Source of the DNA: Myxococcales bacterium
GTDB taxonomy: Bacteria > Myxococcota_A > Bradymonadia > UBA7976 > UBA1532
NCBI GenBank assembly: GCA_020633465.1
Contig: JACKDN010000052.1
Location: 1 to 33,726, forward strand
Direction: 5' to 3'
DNA length: 33,726 bases
Part shown: positions 14,986-22,812 of the stretch, piece by piece
How the letters are laid out: every line of letters starts with the position of its first letter
Position numbering within the stretch: the stretch's first letter is position 1
Translations under genes and position numbers: made by a program
The notes under the pieces: model-generated
Database searches by the model: none
Seen by the model: the letters and a program-made list of their open reading frames with translations, nothing else
Told to the model about the DNA's origin: nothing

Positions 14986-15696
14986 TCAGAAGGGCCAGAC
15001 GTAGTCGAGCAGGCTGGAGAACCAGCCCTTCTCGCTGCCGGCCGTCAGCGCACCGCGGCCGGTGAACTCGATCTGCGCGTCGGCCATGCGGCTCGAGTTG
15101 ACGACGCCGTTGCCGTCGATGTCCTCGGGCCGGATGACGCCGCTGATGTAGAAGTGGTGCTCTTCGCTGTTCACCATCACGACGCGGTCGCCCTCGATGA
15201 ACAGGTTGCCGTTGGGCAGCACGCGCCGGACCATCGCGGGCACCGTCGCTTGCACACGATCGTTGCGGCTGGTGCTGCCCTCGCCCTTGAAGGTGTGCTG
15301 GCTGGCCAGGTTCATCGCGGTGGCGCCGTTGAAGTTCGGGTTGTTCTCTTCGAGCTCGGCGATGACGCCGAGGAAGCTCGTGAGCGCGGCGATCTGCTCG
15401 TCGTCGCGGCTGGTCTCGGTGGCCGTGTCGCGCTGGGCCGTGGCGCGCTCGTCGATGGCGACGACGACGATGTCGTTGATCGACTGGGCGCGCGCGTCCG
15501 TGGTCAGCCGCACGCCGGGGCCGTTCGGATCGAACAGGCTGCCGCTGGCGCGCGCCGCGTCGTAGGCCGGGTGCGGCACCACCAGCTCGTACTTCCGCCG
15601 CTTGGGCTCGTAGGGCTTGATGTGCTTGACGCAGCCGGTCGCCAGCACGGCGACGGCCAGGCCGGGCACCACCACGAAGAGGCTCGGGCGCGTCAT
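14986..15696 (-). CDS. flgH: Flagellar L-ring lipoprotein FlgH
   Basis: Forms the L ring in the outer membrane, so the organism is diderm. 236 residues. Residues 1-21 are a lipoprotein signal with lipobox LATGC (Cys22 is the lipidated residue). Family blocks are GSLFDPNGPGVRLTTDARAQSINDIVVVAIDERATAQ, then NGATAMNLASQHTFKGEGSTSRNDRVQATVPAMVRRVLPNGNLFIEGDRVVMVNSEEHHFYISGVIRPEDID, and a final MADAQIEFTGRGAL...GWFSSLLDYVWPF. The ATG at 15696 lies one base beyond the flgA stop; a GGAG ribosome-binding site sits in the flgA end. Confidence 0.98.
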   Translation of the reverse strand: MTRPSLFVVVPGLAVAVLATGCVKHIKPYEPKRRKYELVVPHPAYDAARASGSLFDPNGPGVRLTTDARAQSINDIVVVAIDERATAQRDTATETSRDDEQIAALTSFLGVIAELEENNPNFNGATAMNLASQHTFKGEGSTSRNDRVQATVPAMVRRVLPNGNLFIEGDRVVMVNSEEHHFYISGVIRPEDIDGNGVVNSSRMADAQIEFTGRGALTAGSEKGWFSSLLDYVWPF

Positions 15697-15697
15697 C

Positions 15698-16651
15698 TCA
15701 GAACTCCATCTCGACGGTGTTCGGCGCGATGATGCGGCCGCTCACCACCCGCTGGCTGTCGAGGTTGCGCACGCGGACGTTCTCGCCGCGGCCGCCCTGC
15801 CCCAGCGCCTCGCCGGTGGCGGTGATCTCGATGCCGCCGCGGCGCGCGATCATGCGGACGCGGTCGCCGCGGCGCACCAGCGGGGGCACCTTCACCCAGG
15901 CCAGCCGCAGGGGCTCGCCGGGCTTCACCGCGCGGCGCAGGTTCGCCCCGTCGACCTCGTCGGCCGAGCGCACCGCGTCCCGGGGCAGCTTGCTCGCGGG
16001 CAGCCGCAGCTCGACCAGATCGGCCGCCGACAGCTGCACGCCGCGGCGCGCCGGGCTTCGGACGCCGAAGGCGCGGGCGTACACGTCGACCCGCACGTTG
16101 ACCTTCTGCGTCCGCACCACCTCGTCGCCGTCGGCGATGGTCAGCGTCGCCGTCGCGTTGCCCTCGAAGCGCTCGTCGGGCGCGAAGGCCACCGTCAGCT
16201 CGGCGCCGGTGGGCGCCAGCACGTCGGGCAGCCGGGGCACGCGCATGCGGGCGACGTCGGCGGGATCGTGCGGCATCGCCGCGCGCACCGCCTCGCGCAC
16301 CTTCTTCTCGAGGTCGGCGCCCTTCAGCGTCCGCGCCTCGCGGCGCACCTCGAGGCGCGCGGGCAGCTTCAGCTTCACCCCCGGGCCCACCCCGCCCTCG
16401 CGGATGCGGGCCTCGAGGAAGGCCTTGGGCAGGAGCTGCCCCAGGCCCGGCGCCGGCGCGCGTCCCAGCTCGATGGCGGCGAAGCGCTTCGCGACGTCGG
16501 GCGTGAACCCGCGCAGCCGGGCCACGTCGCCCAGGCGCACCACCGCGCCGGGCACCTCGGCCTCGCGGACCACCCGGATGGACGGGCCCGCCACCGCCGG
16601 GGTGGCCAGCCCGCCCAGCACCAGCAATGAGAGGAGCGCGCGCATGGCCAT
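15698..16651 (-). CDS. flgA: Flagella basal body P-ring formation protein FlgA
   Basis: Periplasmic chaperone for P-ring (FlgI) assembly. 317 residues, longer than the enterobacterial protein. A Sec signal peptide occupies ~1-22 (MRALLSLLVLGGLATPAVA). An N-terminal region (~25-175) is less conserved. The C-terminal SAF-like/FlgA domain (~180-317) is clear: ARAFGVRSPARRGVQLSAADLVELRLPASKLP, then RRAVKPGEPLRLAWVKVPPLVRRGDRVRMIARRGGIEITATGEALGQGGRGENVRVRNLDSQRVVSGRI, ending VEMEF. The ATG at 16651 overlaps the flgG stop (TGATG); an ATG two codons later (16645) is an equally plausible start. flgH follows after one base. Confidence 0.93.
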   Translation of the reverse strand: MAMRALLSLLVLGGLATPAVAGPSIRVVREAEVPGAVVRLGDVARLRGFTPDVAKRFAAIELGRAPAPGLGQLLPKAFLEARIREGGVGPGVKLKLPARLEVRREARTLKGADLEKKVREAVRAAMPHDPADVARMRVPRLPDVLAPTGAELTVAFAPDERFEGNATATLTIADGDEVVRTQKVNVRVDVYARAFGVRSPARRGVQLSAADLVELRLPASKLPRDAVRSADEVDGANLRRAVKPGEPLRLAWVKVPPLVRRGDRVRMIARRGGIEITATGEALGQGGRGENVRVRNLDSQRVVSGRIIAPNTVEMEF

Positions 16652-17436
16652 CACCGCAGCTGCCCGATCTCGCGCAGCATCTGATCGCTGGCCTGCACGG
16701 CCTTGCTGTTGAACTCGAAGGCGCGCTGGGCGGTGATGAGGTTGATCATCTCCTCGACCGCCTTCACGTTCGCCGCCTCGAGGAAGCCGCCGCGCAGGGC
16801 GCCGAAGCCGTTCTCGGCGGGGTTGCCGATGACCGGCGGGCCGCTGGCGCCGCTCTCGAGGAAGATGTTGCCGCCCTCGGCCAGCAGGCCCGCGGGGTTG
16901 ATGAAGGTCGCGGTCTGAAGCTGGCCCACCTGGATGGGCTCGGCCTGGCCGTCGACCACCACGGTCACCACGCCGTCCTCGCCGATGTGCATGGCCTTCG
17001 CCTCGGCGGGCAGCGTGATGTTGGGCTCGACCGGGAAGCCGTCGGCGTTCACGAGCTGGCCGTTCTCGTCCATGTGGAACGCGCCGTCGCGGGTGTAGCC
17101 GACGGTGCCGTCGGGCAGCTGGATCTGGAAGAAGCCGTCGCCCTCGATGGCGACGTCGAGCGCGTTGCCCGTCGGGCGGAAGGTGCCCGTCGAGAACTCC
17201 TTCTGCGTGCTGGCCACCTTCACGCCGATGCCCACCTGGATGCCGGTGGGGGCCTCGGTCTGCTGGCTGGTGGCCTGCCCGGGGGCGCGCTGGATCTGGT
17301 AGATGAGATCCTGGAAGTTGACCCGCACCTTCTTGTAGCCGGTGGTGTTGACGTTCGCGAGGTTGTTCGACGTGACGTCGATGTAGGTCTGCTGGGCTTC
17401 CATGCCCGTCGCAGCCGAGTGCAGTGCGCGCAGCAT
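16651..17436 (-). CDS. flgG: Flagellar distal rod protein FlgG
   Basis: Distal rod subunit. 261 residues, essentially the canonical length. The N-terminus MLRALHSAATGMEAQQT, then DVTSNNLANVNTTGYKK, is the rod-protein signature. GNALDVAIEGDGFFQIQLPDG marks the central D1 domain, and the C-terminal helix (ANVKAVEEMINLITAQRAFEFNSKAVQASDQMLREIGQLR) is diagnostic of FlgG. The ATG at 17436 has a very strong GGAGGAGGAG upstream, suggesting high translation. It follows flgF by 23 bp. Confidence 0.98.
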   Translation of the reverse strand: MLRALHSAATGMEAQQTYIDVTSNNLANVNTTGYKKVRVNFQDLIYQIQRAPGQATSQQTEAPTGIQVGIGVKVASTQKEFSTGTFRPTGNALDVAIEGDGFFQIQLPDGTVGYTRDGAFHMDENGQLVNADGFPVEPNITLPAEAKAMHIGEDGVVTVVVDGQAEPIQVGQLQTATFINPAGLLAEGGNIFLESGASGPPVIGNPAENGFGALRGGFLEAANVKAVEEMINLITAQRAFEFNSKAVQASDQMLREIGQLR

Positions 17437-17459
17437 CGGTGGCTCCTCCTCCGTGAGGC

Positions 17460-18242
17460 TCAGTTGGTGCGGCCGACCTGCCGCGCGGCGGCGTCGTCCA
17501 TCGCTTTGTAGGCCTGCAGGGCCCGGGTGCTCATCTCGAACAGGCGGCTGGTCTTGATGAGCTGCGTCATGGTCTGCACCGGGTTCACGTTGGCGCCCTC
17601 GAGGTAGCCCTGGTGCAGCGAGGGCAGATCGAGGGGCTCGGGCAGCACGGCCGGATCGGCCGGGCGGAAGCTGTCGTTGCCCATGCGGTCGAGCTGGCGC
17701 AGGTCGGCGAAGCGCACGACCGCCAGGCGACCGACGGCCTGCTCGCCCACGGTGAGGTCACCCTCGGGGCTGATGGTCAGGGCGCCCTCGTCGGGCGGCA
17801 CCCGGACGGGCTGGCCGTTGGGATCGAGCAGCGCGAAGCCCTGCTGGTTGACCAGCCCGCCGTCGGGCTGGATGCGGAAGGTGCCGTTGCGCGTGTAGAT
17901 CGGATCGCCGTTGGGGCCCTGCACGACGAAGAAGCCCTCGCCCTGGATCGCGACGTCCAGCGGGTTGCCGGTGCTGCGCAGCGCGCCGTCCGACCAGTGC
18001 GTGAAGCGCTCGTCGAGCTGCCCGGGCAGGCGATCCTCGGGCAGGAAGCGCGCCGGGTGGTGCATGTCCATCGCCTGGTTGGGATCGCCCATCTTCGAGG
18101 CGTCGTTGTGCACCTGGCGGTAGATGGCGCCGTGCTTCTTGAAGCCGGCCGTCTGGGCGTTGGCCAGGTTGTTCGACAGGGTGTCCATCCGCTGCTCTTG
18201 CATGCGGGCGGCGCCCATCGCCACGTAGATTCCACTCGCCAT
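17460..18242 (-). CDS. flgF: Flagellar proximal rod protein FlgF
   Basis: Proximal rod subunit, homologous to FlgG. 260 residues. N-terminal GIYVAMGAARMQEQRMDTLSNNLANAQTAGFKKHGAIYR has the rod SNNLANxxTxGFKK motif. STGNPLDVAIQGEGFFVVQGPNGD marks the D1 domain. The C-terminus is LEGANVNPVQTMTQLIKTSRLFEMSTRALQAYKAMDDAA. The ATG at 18242 has GAGGAGG upstream. It is the first gene of flgF-G-A-H-I-J, about 52 bases from the sigma-54 promoter at 18294-18309. Confidence 0.97.
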   Translation of the reverse strand: MASGIYVAMGAARMQEQRMDTLSNNLANAQTAGFKKHGAIYRQVHNDASKMGDPNQAMDMHHPARFLPEDRLPGQLDERFTHWSDGALRSTGNPLDVAIQGEGFFVVQGPNGDPIYTRNGTFRIQPDGGLVNQQGFALLDPNGQPVRVPPDEGALTISPEGDLTVGEQAVGRLAVVRFADLRQLDRMGNDSFRPADPAVLPEPLDLPSLHQGYLEGANVNPVQTMTQLIKTSRLFEMSTRALQAYKAMDDAAARQVGRTN

Positions 18243-18293
18243 CGGGCCTCCTCGGGGGGCGGGCCTTGGCCGCCGGTCCCCGCGGGCCCTGTC

Positions 18294-18309
18294 AGCACGG
18301 GGCGTGCCA
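18294..18309 (-). promoter_or_regulatory. Sigma-54 (RpoN) -24/-12 promoter for flgF-G-A-H-I-J
   Basis: Read on the - strand: TGGCACG-CCCC-GTGCT, against the sigma-54 consensus TGGCACG-N4-TTGCW. The invariant GG and GC are both present and exactly 10 bases apart; only one base of the core differs. The predicted transcript would start near 18282, leaving a leader of about 40 bases before flgF. An enhancer-binding activator site is expected further upstream but not identified. Confidence 0.8.
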
Positions 18310-18406
18310 CGCGCTCCCCGGCGGCCGCGTAAGGGCGCACGGGTCGACCGACGTCAACGTGATGACGCTCGCCGGTGGGGGCCTTGACGGTGGTATCGTC
18401 GCGGCC

Positions 18407-20650
18407 ATGTTCGACACCCTGCGCATCGCCGGCGCCTTCTACGGCGGCAACGCCCGGCTGCCCTTCGAGGCCGGCGTCGCCCTCGCCCTCACCGAGCTGG
18501 TCGTGGCCAGCCGTCGCCACCACGGCGCGCCCGCGCCCGGCGGCTTCGCCTGGCTGGACGGCCTCGACGTCGCGCTGCCTCGGGTGCACGTGGACGTCAC
18601 GGCCGGCACCTCGGCGGGCGGCATCGTCTGCGCGGTGCTGACGCGCATGCTCAACACCGCCGGCGATCCCACCGCCGTCTTCGCGACCGCCGCCCGGTAC
18701 TTCCTCGACGTGATGGACGTCACGACGATGATGCAGCCCGCGCAGCCCTGCCCGACGGCCATCCTCGAGAAGGGGCACCTGACGCGCGAGGGCATGCTCG
18801 AGGTGCTGACGACGGCGCCGGCCGGCGACGCGCCGGTGCTGGACCCCGACGCCGAGCTGCTGCTGACCCTGACCCACGCCACCGGACGCGTCGAGTACTT
18901 CGGCGACCCCCTGCGCGACGGCGGCGGACCCTTCGAGGACGTGCGCTACCGCGACACCCGTCGCTTCGACCGCGTCGACTTCGCGCACCGGCCCGCGGCG
19001 GTGGTGTCGGCGGTCGACGCGACCTCGGCCAACCCCATCGCGTTCGGCCCCGTCTTCGCCGACGACCTCGACACGCCCGAGGGCCACGCCGCCTGGCTGG
19101 CGGCCCGCGCGCCGCACGACGCCACCCTGCCCCGCGGCGTCGCGCCCGCGCCGGCGCCGCAGGTGGCGTTCTTCGACGGCGGCACGCTGGACAACCGACC
19201 GCTCGAGGCGGCCATCGACGCCATCTTCCGCCGCGGGCTCGGCCTGGGCGAGGGCGAGCGCCTGGCGCTGCTGCTGGTCGATCCGCGCACCGAGACGGCG
19301 GCCGACAACTTCGAGGCGGCGCTCGACGCCGCCGCCGGCGACGTCATCGAGCCCGATCTGGTCGACCAGCTTCAGGCGCTGGGGCGCGCCTGGCGCATCC
19401 TGCGGCACGAGCGCGTCGCCGACGACCTCCAGCGGCTGGTGGCGTGGCAGGATCGCGTGCGGCTGTTCCAGCAGCTGGGCTGCGAGGGCCCGCCGCCCGA
19501 CGCCGACGCGCTGATCACCGCCGCCGACCTGCTGCTGTTCAACGGCGACTTCGGGCGCATCGCCGCCGGCGAGCCGACGCCCGAGGATCCGCGGCTGGGG
19601 CTCGCGCGCACCCTCGCCGCGTCGGCGCACGACGATCCCCGGCGGCAGGCGATGCTGCTGGCCGGCCGGCGCATCCAGCGGCTGCTGGGGCAGGCGCAGC
19701 GGTGGGTGCGCCTGAAGCACCGCCCCGAGGCGGCCGACCGGCTGGCGCGCATCGACGCCTTGCTGTTCGCCGAGCGGGGGGCGCTGTTCGCGCTGATCGA
19801 CCCGACCGCCGCGCCGGCCGCCGGCGACCTGCGGCGCCTGGTGCACGAGGCCGCGGTCGGCGCGCCGATGCCGCGCGGTCCGCGGCCCGGAGACCGCCCC
19901 GTCGACGTCCGCATCTGGCGCGTCGGCCCGCCGCCCGAGGGGCTGGCCTCGACGCTCGGCGGCGGGCTGGCCGGCTTCCTCGACCGCGACTTTCGGCGGC
20001 ACGACCTGGTGGTGGGCATCGCGCGGGGGCGGGCGGCGGTCGCGGCGCTGCTGCCGCCCGCCGCGCGGGCCGCGTGGGCGGCGTACTTCGGGCTGGGCGA
20101 GGGCTGGCGGACGCGCTGCGCTGGTTCGACGGGCGGCCGGACGGCGCGCTGGCCTGGGCCGACTGGGAGCGCGGGCGGCGCGCGGTGGCGGCCGAGCGCG
20201 CCGGGCGACGCCAGCCCAGCGCCGCGCGAAGCAGTTGGCGCGCGTCCGGCCGACGCTGGCCGGGGCGCGGCCTACGTGCTCCGGCGGCTGTGGGCGATGG
20301 CCGCGACGGCGCCGGCCCGCCGCGACAACCCGCTGTACGCGCTCAGCCGGGGCGTCTTCGCGGTCTTCACCCACGCCCTGGTGCCGCGGGCGCTGCGCGC
20401 CGAGGCGAGATCGACGCGTCCGCTGCGGACGCTGAAGCTGCTGATGGTGCTGATGCCCGTGGTCTACATCGCGGCCGTGGCGCAGCTGGCCGCGTGGACG
20501 TTGAGCCTGCGGTTCGTCGACATCATGCGCACCGGCGTGGTCTCGGCCGCCATCGGTGTGACGCCGCCGCTGATCTACTACGGCTTCGATCGGTGGCGCG
20601 CGGCGAAGCGCCGCCGCGCGTGCGCGCTGCCGCCTACGCCGCCGCCGTGA
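18407..20650 (+). CDS. Patatin-like lipase/phospholipase with C-terminal membrane helices
   Basis: Probable serine-aspartate lipid acyl hydrolase. 747 residues from the ATG at 18407; an ATG at 18362 is an alternative, and neither has a strong ribosome-binding site. Residues 5-30 (LRIAGAFYGGNARLPFEAGVA) correspond to the patatin start with its glycine-rich oxyanion loop. The nucleophile elbow is GTSAG at 67-71 (Ser69), and the partner aspartate is in FFDGG at ~257-259. Residues ~310-560 are helical and unrecognised. Two hydrophobic segments near the C-terminus (LKLLMVLMPVVYIAAVAQLAAW and VVSAAIGVTPPLIYYGF) suggest membrane anchoring. Between about 20103 and 20268 the protein-like signal leaves this frame and returns (see findings), so residues ~566-620 may be wrong. 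The 3' end overlaps the convergent GMC gene by 17 bp. Confidence 0.75.
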   Translation: MFDTLRIAGAFYGGNARLPFEAGVALALTELVVASRRHHGAPAPGGFAWLDGLDVALPRVHVDVTAGTSAGGIVCAVLTRMLNTAGDPTAVFATAARYFLDVMDVTTMMQPAQPCPTAILEKGHLTREGMLEVLTTAPAGDAPVLDPDAELLLTLTHATGRVEYFGDPLRDGGGPFEDVRYRDTRRFDRVDFAHRPAAVVSAVDATSANPIAFGPVFADDLDTPEGHAAWLAARAPHDATLPRGVAPAPAPQVAFFDGGTLDNRPLEAAIDAIFRRGLGLGEGERLALLLVDPRTETAADNFEAALDAAAGDVIEPDLVDQLQALGRAWRILRHERVADDLQRLVAWQDRVRLFQQLGCEGPPPDADALITAADLLLFNGDFGRIAAGEPTPEDPRLGLARTLAASAHDDPRRQAMLLAGRRIQRLLGQAQRWVRLKHRPEAADRLARIDALLFAERGALFALIDPTAAPAAGDLRRLVHEAAVGAPMPRGPRPGDRPVDVRIWRVGPPPEGLASTLGGGLAGFLDRDFRRHDLVVGIARGRAAVAALLPPAARAAWAAYFGLGEGWRTRCAGSTGGRTARWPGPTGSAGGARWRPSAPGDASPAPREAVGARPADAGRGAAYVLRRLWAMAATAPARRDNPLYALSRGVFAVFTHALVPRALRAEARSTRPLRTLKLLMVLMPVVYIAAVAQLAAWTLSLRFVDIMRTGVVSAAIGVTPPLIYYGFDRWRAAKRRRACALPPTPPP
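20103..20268 (+). other. Segment with three apparent -1 frame switches inside the patatin-like gene
   Basis: In the annotated frame this stretch reads as Gly/Arg/Pro-rich filler. Reading from 20104 one base earlier gives LADALRWFDGRPDGALAW; from about 20211 another base earlier gives RRAKQLARVRPTLAGA; from 20267 the original frame resumes with AAYVLRRLWAMA. Three successive one-base losses, all in G/C-rich runs, restore the frame. They could be sequencing errors or compensating mutations. Confidence 0.6.
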
Positions 20651-22196
20651 CGGCCTCGCCCGCCGCGCGGGGCACCTTGCGGCCCAGGCGGTCGGCGAGA
20701 CGCTCGGCGATGACGCGCGCCAGGGCCATGATCGTGACCTGGGGGTTGACGCCGATGGTGCCGGGCATCGTGCCCGCGTCGGCGACGTAGAGGCCGGCGA
20801 CGTCCCACATCTCGCCGTTGGGGTCGACCACCCCCGCCTTCGGGTGGCTGCTCATTCGGCAGGTGCCCATCAGGTGCGCGGTGAAGTACTCGGTGTCCTG
20901 CACGCGCGGCGGGTGGGCGTACAGCTTCGCGATGGCGTCGGGCGACTCGATGATCGGCAGGTGGTGGAAGGGCGTGTAGACCTCGTTCGCGCCCGCCGCG
21001 AAGTAGAGCTCGGCCATCAGCGCGGCGGCGCGGACGAACTTCGCCTGATCGGCGTCGGTGACGTCGTAGTGGATGATGGGCAGCCCCAGCACCGACTTCA
21101 CGTAGCCCTCGGCGTGGTCGTCCACCAGGATGCCGCCGGTGGCGATGTAGCGGTAGTCGCGCATGCGCTCGGCCAGGCGCGGGCCGAAGCTCGGGAACAC
21201 CGCGCTCATGAAGGCCAGCGGGATGGCCCCCGGCGCGAGCAGGATGCCGTCGGTCTCCTTGAACTCGACGCACTGCCAGGCCTGGTGGGTGCCGCGCATC
21301 GAGTCGACCGGGGTGTCGAAGCGCGCGGCCATCTTGATGTTCGGGTGAATGGTGAAGTGGCGGCCGACGTGCCCGCAGGGCTTGCCCAGGCGGTTCTTCT
21401 GCAGCAGCAGCGGCGTCTGGATGGCGCCGCACGACAACACCACGGCGCGGGCCTCGATGCGGAAGCGGCGCTTGGCGTACGGGTCGAGCAGGGTGCCGGC
21501 GACGCCCGTCGCGCGGCCGCGCTGCGTCAGCACGCGCTCGACCTTCATGTGCGTGAACAGGCGGCCGCCGGCGGCGTAGAAGCGCGGCAGCCAGGTCTCG
21601 GCGGTGCTGCGCTTGGCGCCCGAGGGGCAGCCGGTCACGCAGTCGTTGCTGCCGACACAGTGGCGCTGGTTGCGGCGGTTGCGCGACAGCTTCCAGCCCA
21701 GGGCGTCCGCGCCGGCCTTGAAGCGATCGTTCACGCCGCCCTCGCTGCCGGGATCCTGGAAGCGGGCGTCGATGACCTGCTCGACCAGCTCGAAGTAGGG
21801 CTCGAGGCGCTGGGCCGACAGGTGGCCCAGGCGGCGCTCGGTGACCCACGCGTCGAGGACGTGCTCGGGCGTGCGCCAGCACATGCCGCCGTTGACGACG
21901 GTGGTGCCGCCGACGCAGCGCCCCTCGAGGTAGGGCACGGGGCTCCGGCCCATCATCACCGTCGAGCCGCCGCCGCGCATCAGCTTGCCGAGCATCTCGG
22001 GGATGTCGGCCGAGTACTCGGCCGTCGTGTAGGCGGCGCCCTCCTCGAGGACGACGACGCGCAGGCCGGCCTCGGCCAGGGTGGCGGCGGTCGTCGCGCC
22101 GCCGGCGCCCGAGCCGACGACGACGACGTCGCAGTCGATGCGCAGGTCGCCGCGGGTCTGGTGGGGCTGGACGATGCCGTCGTGCAGCGTGGCCAT
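20634..22196 (-). CDS. GMC family FAD-dependent oxidoreductase
   Basis: Predicted alcohol/sterol-type oxidase or dehydrogenase. 520 residues. The FAD-binding Rossmann motif VVVGSGAGGATTAATLAEAG begins at ~25, and CVGGTTVVNGGMCWRTP at ~94-110 is the GMC flavin-contact block. C180-x5-C186-x3-C190, followed by PSGAK, forms a Cys cluster seen in a subset of long GMC enzymes and resembling a partial iron-sulphur ligand set. The C-terminal GMC domain is complete: AHLMGTCRM, then GVVDPNGEMWDVAGLYVADAGTMPGTIGVNPQVTIMALA, with the catalytic His and Asn positions apparent. No signal peptide. It lies 10 bp after its small partner gene, an arrangement known for GMC dehydrogenases with accessory subunits. 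The substrate cannot be told. Confidence 0.9.
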   Translation of the reverse strand: MATLHDGIVQPHQTRGDLRIDCDVVVVGSGAGGATTAATLAEAGLRVVVLEEGAAYTTAEYSADIPEMLGKLMRGGGSTVMMGRSPVPYLEGRCVGGTTVVNGGMCWRTPEHVLDAWVTERRLGHLSAQRLEPYFELVEQVIDARFQDPGSEGGVNDRFKAGADALGWKLSRNRRNQRHCVGSNDCVTGCPSGAKRSTAETWLPRFYAAGGRLFTHMKVERVLTQRGRATGVAGTLLDPYAKRRFRIEARAVVLSCGAIQTPLLLQKNRLGKPCGHVGRHFTIHPNIKMAARFDTPVDSMRGTHQAWQCVEFKETDGILLAPGAIPLAFMSAVFPSFGPRLAERMRDYRYIATGGILVDDHAEGYVKSVLGLPIIHYDVTDADQAKFVRAAALMAELYFAAGANEVYTPFHHLPIIESPDAIAKLYAHPPRVQDTEYFTAHLMGTCRMSSHPKAGVVDPNGEMWDVAGLYVADAGTMPGTIGVNPQVTIMALARVIAERLADRLGRKVPRAAGEAVTAAA

Positions 22197-22206
22197 GGCG
22201 GGCTCC

Positions 22207-22743
22207 TCAGGCGGGGGTGGGCTCGAAGCGCAGGTAGTCCTCGGGGCGCACGCCGGCGTCGACCAGCGGCTCGGGCGTGGCCGGATCGGCGCCGCGGCGG
22301 GCGTCGATCTGCACCAGGCGATCGCGGAAGGCCTTGCGGTTGGCGCGCCAGGCGCGGCGCGGGGCGCCGAGGAAGGTCTCGACCTCGGGCCGCGAGTAGG
22401 CCGAGAACGACACCATGATCTTGGGCAGCATCACCATCATGCGGATCTGCGGGATCGGGTGGTCGGCCACCTTCTCGAGGCGCGCGATGGCCGCCTCGCG
22501 GTCGAGCATCGAGGTGGGCTTCAGGCCGTCGAGCACGAGCGGTCCGCTGAACTCGAGGCCGTACAGCATCGCGACGACGCCGAAGCGGACGAAGGGCGGG
22601 TAGTTGCGGGTGAAGTCCTCGACCTGCTCGAGCACGTCGTCGGTCAGATCGGCCTCGAACTCGGGCCAGCGCGGCACCATCGCGTCGACGACGGCGCGCG
22701 CAACGCGGCGGGTGTAGCCGCGAAAGGCGAAGTTGGAGCTCAT
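22207..22743 (-). CDS. Small protein, probable partner subunit of the GMC oxidoreductase
   Basis: 178 residues, not confidently assigned to a family. The sequence is mainly helical (RRVARAVVDAMVPRWPEFEADLTDDVLEQVEDFTRN, then PPFVRFGVVAMLYGLEFSGPLVLDGLKPTSML). Its layout recalls the small 'subunit 3'-like partners of GMC gluconate/alcohol dehydrogenases, chiefly because it sits 10 bp upstream of a GMC gene. The blocks RLEKVADHPIPQIRMMVMLPKIMVSFSAYSRPEVETFLGAP and RVRPEDYLRFEP-like end are distinctive enough for a homology search. No signal peptide or transmembrane segment is obvious. The ATG at 22743 has GGAGGA about 6 bases upstream. Confidence 0.7.
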   Translation of the reverse strand: MSSNFAFRGYTRRVARAVVDAMVPRWPEFEADLTDDVLEQVEDFTRNYPPFVRFGVVAMLYGLEFSGPLVLDGLKPTSMLDREAAIARLEKVADHPIPQIRMMVMLPKIMVSFSAYSRPEVETFLGAPRRAWRANRKAFRDRLVQIDARRGADPATPEPLVDAGVRPEDYLRFEPTPA

Positions 22744-22783
22744 GCGTCCTCCGACCGGATCGCCCATTCCGACCCGGCGGTCA

Positions 22784-22812
22784 TTTTTACGCTCGGCGGC
22801 GGCGGGGCGTCA
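22784..22812 (-). promoter_or_regulatory. Sigma-70-type promoter for the GMC operon
   Basis: Read on the - strand: TTGACG (22812-22807), 17 bases, TAAAAA (22789-22784). That is 5 of 6 at -35 and 4 of 6 at -10 with ideal spacing. The -35 lies at the extreme 3' end of the truncated-haemoglobin gene. The predicted leader is ~35 bases. Confidence 0.6.

Noticed and set aside
17777..20374. 865-residue open frame on the - strand across flgF and the patatin-like gene
   Set aside because: Consists of antisense patatin followed by an out-of-frame read of flgF; Arg/Gly-rich, no motifs.
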